Origin: B1 sp044370475
Lineage (GTDB): Bacteria; Bacteroidota; Bacteroidia; UKL13-3
DNA length: 10,286 bases
Reading direction: 5' to 3'
Assembly (NCBI GenBank): GCA_044370475.1
Contig: JBILVK010000099.1
Span: forward strand, 1-10,286
This document shows positions 1-5,574 of this stretch, one piece after another. The notes beneath the pieces are model-generated. The model saw only the letters and a list, made by a program, of their open reading frames with translations. It was not told where the DNA came from and searched no databases. Positions within the stretch are counted from its first letter, which is position 1; each line of letters starts with the position of its first letter. A program made the position numbers and the translations under genes.

Positions 1-153
1 GTAGCAGATTTAATTGCTGAGGCGGTTGTAGCCATGGAATTTAGAGCCAGTGCAGAAGACATTGCCCGTATGAGTCACGCGCATCCAACCTATGCAGAAG
101 CCGTAAAAGAAGCAGCCCTAGCTGCTACTGCCAACCGTGCCATACATGTTTAA
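1..153 (+). CDS. lpdA: Dihydrolipoamide dehydrogenase, C-terminal fragment (5' end outside window)
   Basis: Reading frame 1 is open from the first base and stops at TAA 151-153, giving the last 50 residues of a protein. They match the C-terminal dimerisation domain of dihydrolipoamide dehydrogenase (E3), the FAD enzyme that reoxidises lipoamide in the pyruvate, 2-oxoglutarate and branched-chain dehydrogenase complexes and the glycine cleavage system. The visible signature is AEAVVAMEFRASAEDIARM followed by the HAHPT motif. The second His (fragment residue 28) and the Glu five residues later (33) match the His-Glu pair that acts as acid/base at the partner subunit's active site. The protein ends in NRAIHV, as E3 proteins typically do. 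The FAD and NAD domains are outside the window, so which complex it serves cannot be told. Identification is by motif recall; mercuric reductase and glutathione reductase relatives are less likely given the AEAVVAMEF segment. Confidence 0.9.
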   Translation, partial: VADLIAEAVVAMEFRASAEDIARMSHAHPTYAEAVKEAALAATANRAIHV

Positions 154-159
154 CAAAAG

Positions 160-184
160 GCGACAATAAACATTGTCGCTTTTT
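160..184. terminator. Bidirectional intrinsic terminator between lpdA and the minus-strand module
   Basis: A perfect 8-bp stem, GCGACAAT (160-167) and ATTGTCGC (172-179), closes a 4-nt loop. A T run follows on the + strand (180-184). An A run lies just before it (AAAAG, 155-159), which gives a shorter T run on the minus strand. It sits 6 nt after the lpdA stop and 17 nt beyond the stop of the convergent nucleotidyltransferase gene, so it can end both transcripts. Confidence 0.8.
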
Positions 185-201
185 ACTTTAATGGTTAAAT
201 T

Positions 202-663
202 TTAAAGGTTACTTAAGTCGTCTAAGTCCTTAAATCTTCCAGCAGCCTTTTTCGCCTGTTTTAAATGATTCAGGTGTATTACTCTAACAGGTATATCATT
301 AATATTATGTATTTCTGATAGGTTGTAGGATTCCGCAAAATCTAATCCCTTTACCTTCGTAAGAATGTCTATTGCCATAGGTGGTCCGCCAAAGGTAAAA
401 ACATCTTGGTCCAATGTGTTTAAAAAATTTTCTAATGAAATAGCATGGGTTGGAAGTCCAAATTTAGAAAAGGACCTAATTAATAAATTATAATTATTGG
501 CGCTTGGTTCAACCCAAATATCCATGTCACCGGTAGTTCTATGGTAGCCATGGATTATTAAAGAATACCCTCCAACTAATATATATCTTACTTTCTCGGA
601 ATTCAATGCTTTTATAAAGTATTGAAAATCCTCATTTAGAATATTTGTTTCTAAATTAAGCAT
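202..663 (-). CDS. Small nucleotidyltransferase-fold protein (DUF6036/AbiEii-like)
   Basis: Predicted 153-aa soluble protein of the DNA polymerase beta-like nucleotidyltransferase superfamily. Visible motifs are VGGYSLIIHG (residues 30-39), then R42-T-T-G-D46-M-D48, the usual GG..(x)n..DxD metal-binding pair. A third acidic residue lies in AIDIL (D99). The C-terminal helix LKQAKKAAGRFKDLDDL resembles the end of DUF6036/AbiEii-type proteins. All three expected carboxylates are present, so the fold may be catalytically active; the substrate is unknown. Relatives include toxins that nucleotidylate tRNA or proteins, but also uncharacterised solitary proteins. The start at 663 is chosen because it overlaps the end of the upstream 65-aa gene by 8 nt, a typical coupled arrangement. 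A longer reading to 726 would lie almost entirely inside that gene. The region looks AT-richer than its neighbours by eye, so acquisition is possible but unmeasured. Confidence 0.72.
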   Translation of the reverse strand: MLNLETNILNEDFQYFIKALNSEKVRYILVGGYSLIIHGYHRTTGDMDIWVEPSANNYNLLIRSFSKFGLPTHAISLENFLNTLDQDVFTFGGPPMAIDILTKVKGLDFAESYNLSEIHNINDIPVRVIHLNHLKQAKKAAGRFKDLDDLSNL

Positions 664-853
664 CTTGCTTTCTTTTGCTAAAAATGGTTTTATCCATTTT
701 AGGCCAAGGCTTTCCAACAAAGCCATATGCGGTCGACATTAATACATAGAATACAGAAGATCTTTCTGAAGAATCCATAGAATCATAAATTTTTTTATGA
801 TTTGCGGCCTCCTCAAAGCTTTGTTTACTAAAAACACTTTTATCCATGCGCAT
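656..853 (-). CDS. 65-aa partner protein with a repeated MDK[ST][VI]FSK motif
   Basis: Small hydrophilic protein encoded directly upstream of, and overlapping by 8 nt, the nucleotidyltransferase gene, so the two are very probably co-translated. It begins MRMDKSVFSKQSFEEAANHK and contains a more hydrophobic centre (VFYVLMSTAYGFVG). Near the C-terminus MDKTIFSK nearly repeats the N-terminal MDKSVFSK. I recall similar short proteins with a terminal MD(K/R)T.FS.RK motif next to nucleotidyltransferases in Bacteroidota, but cannot name a family. It has no signal peptide or obvious DNA-binding motif. Antitoxin, adaptor or substrate of the nucleotidyltransferase are all open. The start may be M1 (853) or M3 (847). 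M1 is kept here because a -7 promoter element lies only 5 nt upstream, which would place the transcript start at or next to this ATG. Confidence 0.65.
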   Translation of the reverse strand: MRMDKSVFSKQSFEEAANHKKIYDSMDSSERSSVFYVLMSTAYGFVGKPWPKMDKTIFSKRKQDA

Positions 854-857
854 TTAG

Positions 858-865
858 CAAATATA
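858..865 (-). promoter_or_regulatory. Bacteroidota -7 element TATATTTG for the 65-aa/nucleotidyltransferase module
   Basis: Read on the minus strand, the octamer TATATTTG fits the Bacteroidota primary sigma -7 consensus TAnnTTTG exactly. No clear TTTG -33 box is found at the usual ~19-nt spacing. The transcript start would fall close to the ATG at 853, so the mRNA may be leaderless or nearly so. An inverted repeat ATAAG-AA-CTTAT (884-895) lies where the -33 region would be and could be an operator. Position relative to the start codon is the main support. Confidence 0.42.
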
Positions 866-1020
866 CCAAAAGAAAGCAAAATGATAAGAACTTATGCTTG
901 GTGATTTTTTAAGTATGTACCCACAATTTGGAAAATCTTTGATTATTTTTAGCAAAGAATGTAAGGCAACTCTAGGTGAGATATTGCTGACTAAATATTA
1001 TAACCCAATAAATACCCAGT

Positions 1021-1383
1021 ATGAAAAAGTTAGTGTTATTTAGTCTGCTCGCAGGCTTTTCTGCCTTGGGATTAAGTGCCCAAAGCAAATGTGCCAATGA
1101 TAAAATTCAAATGATTGAGCCCAAGGCTCCATTAAATTTGCCTAGTTTAAAGCCATTTCAGGGATTTATGTATTCTTTCAGAAGCTCCAATTTGTGTTCG
1201 TATGCATACACTATTCGTAGAGTTGAACTAAATGCACATCAAATTAAAGTTCAAGTTAGGCATACCTTGTTTGTAGATGCAGATCATGGAAAAATTACCA
1301 TCAAAGGATGCAGAACAGAAGATATTGCCTATTTTATAGATGGCGTTAGAATTAGATCTGGTAAGGTTAACCTCACTTTATAA
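1021..1383 (+). CDS. Small secreted protein with a plug-like C-terminal motif
   Basis: Predicted 120-aa exported protein. Residues 1-21 form a signal peptide (MKK, hydrophobic core, ending LSAQ), so the mature protein should be periplasmic or beyond. The mature part has three cysteines (C24, C59, C97). The C-terminal stretch ITIKGCRTEDIAYFIDGVR, residues 92-110, resembles the strand-turn-strand of TonB-dependent receptor plug domains (form: I-RG-x-R-x-D-x-x-YYIDGVRV). There is no TonB box, carboxypeptidase-like domain or beta-barrel, and the protein stops about 10 residues after this motif. The same C-terminal motif occurs in the separate gene at 3668-4042, which suggests a small paralogous pair. 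The function is unknown: it could be a maintained mini-plug protein, a small periplasmic binding protein, or a decaying receptor remnant. The intact signal peptide and clean stop argue against simple decay. A strong terminator follows 16 nt after the stop. No consensus -7 element was found upstream. Confidence 0.75.
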   Translation: MKKLVLFSLLAGFSALGLSAQSKCANDKIQMIEPKAPLNLPSLKPFQGFMYSFRSSNLCSYAYTIRRVELNAHQIKVQVRHTLFVDADHGKITIKGCRTEDIAYFIDGVRIRSGKVNLTL

Positions 1384-1390
1384 TTTACAT

Positions 1391-1427
1391 AAAAAAAAAG
1401 GGCATCCATTTGGATGCCCTTTTTTTT
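1391..1427. terminator. Strong bidirectional intrinsic terminator
   Basis: GGGCATCC (1400-1407) pairs perfectly with GGATGCCC (1412-1419) across a 4-nt ATTT loop. It is flanked by nine A (1391-1399) and eight T (1420-1427), which extend the stem and give U tracts in both directions. It lies between the convergent genes ending at 1383 (+) and 1446 (-), and serves both. Confidence 0.9.
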
Positions 1428-1445
1428 ATAATCTTAAGCTAAAGA

Positions 1446-3491
1446 TTAACGAATGATATTCATTTTCTTAACAGCAGATTTTCCATCTACAGTTAATTCA
1501 ACAAAGTACATGCCGTTAGTTAAACCATCGCAATTGATAGTTCCGTTTAAGCTATTGATGTTTTGTGTCATAACAGTTTTTCCGTTGATGTCAATAATGC
1601 GAACAGAGCCATTGCTGCTACGTGCATTATCAAAGCTAACTTCAAAGCTAGTTGTTGCAGGATTAGGATATAAATTTAATCCTAACTCGCTAATTTCTTC
1701 AACTGCTAAAGCACCATCAGGAGCAGTAGAAGCAGATTGCCATACAGTTTTGTCGTTATCATCTTGTAAGAAAACAACCGCAAACAAATTACCAAACTCT
1801 TCTACTGAATGTTCTGTAGCTAAGTTAATGATATTAGCTGCTTGACCATTAGCTGGTAAACGGTAGTTTCCAGGGAAAGTATAAGACTGAGTGTAAGGAA
1901 CTGCAGTACCTGCAGCTAAGCTAACAGTAGTACCTGTTGCACTAGGTAACATTTTCTTTGTAACATTAAAGAATTCAGTTTCGCCATTAGAAGCAAAGTT
2001 TCTAGTTGTTCTGGTTTCTAATACTGCAATTCTAAGTTTCAAATTGCTGTTGTTAAATCCTTGAACTGGAGTAACGTTTCCTGATACAGTAACTGTTTGA
2101 CCTGTTCTAGAGAAGTTAGCAGTTATGCTAGCCAATGAAGGAACTGCTTGCAAAGCATCAAAGAAAGCAGAAGTGTATGAACTAGAGTTTGCACTTGCTG
2201 CACCCCACTCGCTAGAACCATCTACTGTTAACCATGGCACAAAAGAAGCACCATAGTATGAGAAACGCGCACCAGCCTCTGAAGTATAATAAGGGTCACC
2301 AGTACCAGGGAAATTCATTTGGTATTTAATCATAGTCCATTTACCAACTTTTTGTGAAATAATGTTTTTAACATTGGTGTTTCCTGGTACGCAAGGTCCA
2401 CAAGTTGATGAGGTAAAGCTCTCATGTAATACTTTACGTGGTACAGTTGAATTAACAATGGTTAAGCTACTTGTAATATTGTTGTTGCTTGAATCACCAT
2501 CTGCACTGTTGTTAGGTAAGCTTACCCAAGCAGTGATAGGGAATGTACCTGCAGTAGCTGAAGTAAAAGGAGCGTTGTGTTGGAAATCATAAGTTCCACC
2601 GCTAGGTGTAATGTTTAAGCCAGATAATTGCATAGTTTTCACTGTGCCTGTACCAATAATGTAATGTAATTTAAATGAACTTAAGCTTTGTGAACCTAAG
2701 TTGGTTACAGTTCCTTTGATAGAAATGTTGGTGTTGATTTTTTCGAATTTAGGTAAGTTTAAGCTAGTTAAAACTACATCATTCATTGGTTGAGGTCCAA
2801 CTTTGAAATTGTAAACTTTATCTGTAGCATTTTCTTGTGAACCCAATTTGTTAGGAAAATCGGCAGAAGGACCAGCTACCATGAAACCTTCAGATCCGTC
2901 TTCGTTTTGGCAACCAATAGTAGCTGATAAGCCAGTTACATTAGGTGAAGCATCGTTGTAAACGACATCGAATGCACCACCTTCATATAAACGAATAGCA
3001 AAGTAAATGTAGTTTGAACCACCAGCTGCAGTTCCAACTTTACTTGCAGTGAACCATTGGATAACATGTACTCTACTTGGCGAATTTCCATAAGTAAAAG
3101 TTCTAACCTCAGTTTTAACTGAGCTTCCAGAAATAGCCTTTACTTCTAACTCATCCCAGAAACCAAAAATTGCATTTTTTGGAGCCGATGCACTTGGAAG
3201 ACTAACGTTGCTAGCTTCACTAGTTGTAGCGGTTGCATCAAAAGTAATATATCCATTGTCACTTACTTTGTAAGAGCTCACTGATTTGCCATAAAAATTC
3301 CAAGAAAATGGAATTGTTTGCGAAGGTGAAAGGATGTTGTTAGAACCTTGTGGTACCACAACAGTAGCAGCAACTAAACTGCTGTAAGGTGCACTCGTTC
3401 CAGTAGATGGAAGTGAGTAGTAGTTCTGTGCACTTAGGTTGCCAAGCATACCTAATGCCACTACTGCAATAGAAAGTAGTTGTTTTTTCAT
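1446..3491 (-). CDS. T9SS-secreted protein with CARDB-like and Omp28-like thioredoxin-fold domains
   Basis: 681-aa exported protein. Residues 1-22 form a Sec signal peptide ending LSAQ. Residues ~23-230 are Ser/Thr/Gly-rich, likely beta-sandwich. Residues ~235-345 look like a CARDB/Ig-type adhesion module (ISIKGTVTNLGSQSLSSFKL). From R352 the sequence RKVLHESFTSSTCGPC opens an Omp28-like domain, a thioredoxin-fold family of Bacteroidota surface proteins, with C364-G-P-C367 matching the thioredoxin CGPC motif. A linker leads to a type A sorting domain from ~603 to the end: LNLYPNP, IDINGKTV, LTNGMYFVEL, KKMNIIR. The expected path is Sec export, T9SS translocation across the outer membrane, then removal of the sorting domain with anchoring or release. 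The role is probably surface adhesion or redox/binding; no protease or glycosidase motif is visible. It lies between two opposite-strand genes for small plug-like proteins. Confidence 0.88.
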   Translation of the reverse strand: MKKQLLSIAVVALGMLGNLSAQNYYSLPSTGTSAPYSSLVAATVVVPQGSNNILSPSQTIPFSWNFYGKSVSSYKVSDNGYITFDATATTSEASNVSLPSASAPKNAIFGFWDELEVKAISGSSVKTEVRTFTYGNSPSRVHVIQWFTASKVGTAAGGSNYIYFAIRLYEGGAFDVVYNDASPNVTGLSATIGCQNEDGSEGFMVAGPSADFPNKLGSQENATDKVYNFKVGPQPMNDVVLTSLNLPKFEKINTNISIKGTVTNLGSQSLSSFKLHYIIGTGTVKTMQLSGLNITPSGGTYDFQHNAPFTSATAGTFPITAWVSLPNNSADGDSSNNNITSSLTIVNSTVPRKVLHESFTSSTCGPCVPGNTNVKNIISQKVGKWTMIKYQMNFPGTGDPYYTSEAGARFSYYGASFVPWLTVDGSSEWGAASANSSSYTSAFFDALQAVPSLASITANFSRTGQTVTVSGNVTPVQGFNNSNLKLRIAVLETRTTRNFASNGETEFFNVTKKMLPSATGTTVSLAAGTAVPYTQSYTFPGNYRLPANGQAANIINLATEHSVEEFGNLFAVVFLQDDNDKTVWQSASTAPDGALAVEEISELGLNLYPNPATTSFEVSFDNARSSNGSVRIIDINGKTVMTQNINSLNGTINCDGLTNGMYFVELTVDGKSAVKKMNIIR

Positions 3492-3667
3492 TGTATAATT
3501 TAAGTTTATTTGAATTGTGATTTGTTTATTAAGGATACAAGACGCAATGTGAGAAAAAAAATCAATATTTCCAAGTGGACAAGCAATTTTAGCCTGTTTT
3601 TGATAAACGGCACATTAATTGTAAATTAAATTTTTTACATTCGATTGTCCCTAAAATAATTACCAAG

Positions 3668-4042
3668 ATGAAAGCATTATTTTTTATTGGAGTATTTACC
3701 CTTGTTGTTTCTATTTCAGCATCTGCTCAAAAAAGAGGCGATCACGATATCACCAAACCTTATGTAGAGATAAAAGAAGATAATGGCGAAATTACCCAAG
3801 TAAAAACAGCTCCAATGTTTGTGGGTAGGGTGCAAGGTGTAGTAGGAAACGTTTACCAAGCTTCAGAAATAAATAATCTGCCTACCAGAAGTATTAATAA
3901 AATATCTGGTATGACTTTAGGTGTACAAAGCATAGGTGGACAGGAGCCCATTTTTAAGGGTTCTGTGGGTGGTACTGCCTATTTTGTAGATGGCATAAGG
4001 GTACGTACCGGTCCAATAGGTGTACCTGGATTTACCTTTTAG
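3668..4042 (+). CDS. Stand-alone TonB-receptor plug-like secreted protein
   Basis: Predicted 124-aa protein with a signal peptide at residues 1-21 (MKALFFIGVF... ending SASAQ). The mature part reads as the core of a SusC/TonB-dependent receptor plug: INNLPTRSINKISGMTLGV (68-86, compare the common 'I..LPTR.I..I...T.GV'), then IFKGSVGGTAYFVDGIRVR (95-113, compare 'IRGSR...YYIDGVRVR'), then GPIGVPG where receptors often have 'S.LPQ.AI'. The protein ends there, before the last plug strands, and no beta-barrel follows because the next gene is the convergent aspA, 8 nt away. The C-terminal motif is shared with the 120-aa protein at 1021-1383. It cannot itself be a transporter. It may be an independent periplasmic module that mimics or occupies a TonB/receptor interface, or a shortened receptor remnant. 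Upstream, TACATTCG (3636-3643) is one mismatch from the -7 consensus. Confidence 0.8.
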   Translation: MKALFFIGVFTLVVSISASAQKRGDHDITKPYVEIKEDNGEITQVKTAPMFVGRVQGVVGNVYQASEINNLPTRSINKISGMTLGVQSIGGQEPIFKGSVGGTAYFVDGIRVRTGPIGVPGFTF

Positions 4043-4050
4043 TAAACTAA

Positions 4051-5460
4051 CTATTTATTGATAAACTTGGGGTGAATTAAATTCTCCACCGAGAAAATCT
4101 CGTCCCATTTTGCTTGGTCTATAAGCTTACGTTCTGTTACCACAATTTGATGCACACTCTTACCACTTATTAAGGCATCTCCTGCAATACTCGAACAAAT
4201 TTCATATCCCAAAATAGGGTTTAACTGTGTCACAATCCCAATACTATTCATCACCATTCTTGCACAGTGTTCTGGGTTTGCTGTGATGCCAACCACACAT
4301 TTATCAACCAATGACATGATGGCATTTCCTAAATATTCAAAAGATGTAAACATAGCAAAAGCAATCACGGGTTCCATTACATTCAATTGCAATTGTCCGG
4401 CTTCTGCAGCCATAGTAACAGTTAAATCCTGACCAATTACATAATAGCAACTTTGATTTACTACTTCTGGAATTACAGGGTTTACCTTGCCTGGCATAAT
4501 GCTGCTACCTGGTTGTCTGGCAGGCAAATTTATTTCGCCAAAACCTGTTCTTGGTCCAGAACTTAATAGCCTTAAATCATTGCATATCTTAGATATCTTA
4601 ACCGCATTTCTTTTAAGGGTTCCCATTATTTGAACATAGGCTCCGGTATCTCCTGTGGCTTCAATTAAATCGGGTGCAAGGGTTACTGGTATGCCACTTT
4701 CCTGAACCAAGTAGTTGACACAAATCTCGGGATATCCTTCTGGGGCATTCACACGTGTGCCTATGGCAGTAGCGCCCATGTTTATTTCTAAAACCAATCT
4801 TTGTGCTTCTTTTAAGCGTTGTATATCTTCGCCAATGGTGGTGGCAAATGCATGAAATTCCTGGCCCAAAGTCATAGGTACTGCATCTTGCAATTGGGTA
4901 CGCCCCATTTTCAAAACCTCCACAAATTCCTCACCTTTGGTTCTAAAAGCCTGCTCCAAATTTTCAAGAATTTTAAGATAGTCGGTCATCTTCATATACA
5001 AGGCAATCCTAAATGCAGTAGGATATGCATCATTGGTAGATTGAGAACAGTTTACGTGGTTATTGGGATGCAAAAAATCATACTCGCCCTTTTTCTTTCC
5101 CATATACTCCAAACCAATATTGGCAATCACTTCATTGGCGTTCATGTTGCAAGAAGTTCCTGCCCCACCCTGAATTAAATCACTCACAAATTGATCATCA
5201 TATTTACCCGTAATTAATTGGTCGCATCCATAGCAAATGGCCTCTGTAATTTCTGCGCTTAGCACACCGCAATCTCTATTGGCCAATGCTGCTGCTTTTT
5301 TAACATAGGCAAGTGCTTTTATAAATCTTTGCTCTCTAGAAATAGGTATTCCCGTGATGTTGAAATTTTCCTTTGCCCTATAGGTTTGTATGCCGTAATA
5401 TAAATGATTGGGTATGTCTAATTCACCTAAAAAATCATGTTCTTTTCTGGTTGCTGTCAT
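4051..5460 (-). CDS. aspA: Aspartate ammonia-lyase (aspartase)
   Basis: 469-aa cytosolic homotetrameric enzyme interconverting L-aspartate with fumarate plus ammonia. The length matches the family (about 468-478 aa). The start MTATRKEHDFLGELDIPNH is the usual aspartase N-terminus. Visible fumarase/aspartase motifs are GGAGTSCNMNANEVIAN, HVNCSQSTNDAYPTA, GRTQLQDAVPMTLGQEF, and the mobile signature loop G318-S-S-I-M-P-G-K-V-N327. The first Ser of that loop (S319) aligns with the serine that acts as general base in Bacillus aspartase. TGDTGAYVQ and the absence of fumarase-specific features favour aspartase over fumarase C. It probably feeds fumarate to respiration or supports aspartate catabolism. 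It is preceded on its strand by the LuxE-like gene, but hairpins at 5523-5574 separate them, so an independent promoter is likely. TATCTTTT (5507-5500) is one mismatch from the -7 consensus. Confidence 0.95.
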   Translation of the reverse strand: MTATRKEHDFLGELDIPNHLYYGIQTYRAKENFNITGIPISREQRFIKALAYVKKAAALANRDCGVLSAEITEAICYGCDQLITGKYDDQFVSDLIQGGAGTSCNMNANEVIANIGLEYMGKKKGEYDFLHPNNHVNCSQSTNDAYPTAFRIALYMKMTDYLKILENLEQAFRTKGEEFVEVLKMGRTQLQDAVPMTLGQEFHAFATTIGEDIQRLKEAQRLVLEINMGATAIGTRVNAPEGYPEICVNYLVQESGIPVTLAPDLIEATGDTGAYVQIMGTLKRNAVKISKICNDLRLLSSGPRTGFGEINLPARQPGSSIMPGKVNPVIPEVVNQSCYYVIGQDLTVTMAAEAGQLQLNVMEPVIAFAMFTSFEYLGNAIMSLVDKCVVGITANPEHCARMVMNSIGIVTQLNPILGYEICSSIAGDALISGKSVHQIVVTERKLIDQAKWDEIFSVENLIHPKFINK

Positions 5461-5522
5461 GCTAAATAATTTTATTCAATGATACTCATTTTGAGGAAAA
5501 AAAGATAGGAGTTTTGTTAAGC

Positions 5523-5574
5523 GCAAATAGGCCAAGAACCTATTGCAAAAAGCCGCCGCAACTTTTAGGCTTTT
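5523..5574 (-). terminator. Hairpins after the LuxE-like gene, likely terminator
   Basis: On the minus strand AAAAGCC (5574-5568) can pair with GGCTTTT (5554-5548) across a 13-nt loop, followed by a short T run; the 5' arm overlaps the TAA stop. A second imperfect hairpin follows, GCAATAGG (5546-5539) with CCTATTTGC (5531-5523), one base bulged, 7-nt loop. Together they separate the LuxE-like gene from aspA. The first stem is AT-rich and short, so termination may be incomplete. Confidence 0.5.

Noticed and set aside
664..726. N-terminal extension of the nucleotidyltransferase to an ATG at 726
   Set aside because: The extension lies entirely inside the 65-aa gene in another frame, and the start at 663 gives a typical 8-nt coupled overlap.
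1453..1845. Open frame on + strand within the T9SS cargo gene
   Set aside because: Fully antisense to the sorting domain and Omp28 region; no ribosome site or recognisable protein character.
2362..2592. Open frame on + strand within the T9SS cargo gene
   Set aside because: Antisense shadow of the CARDB/Omp28 coding region.
4040..4053. Terminator between the convergent plug-like gene and aspA
   Set aside because: Only 8 nt separate the stops and no stem-loop with a T run is visible, so none is annotated.
4819..5178. Open frame on + strand within aspA
   Set aside because: Antisense to conserved aspartase motifs; composition is not protein-like.
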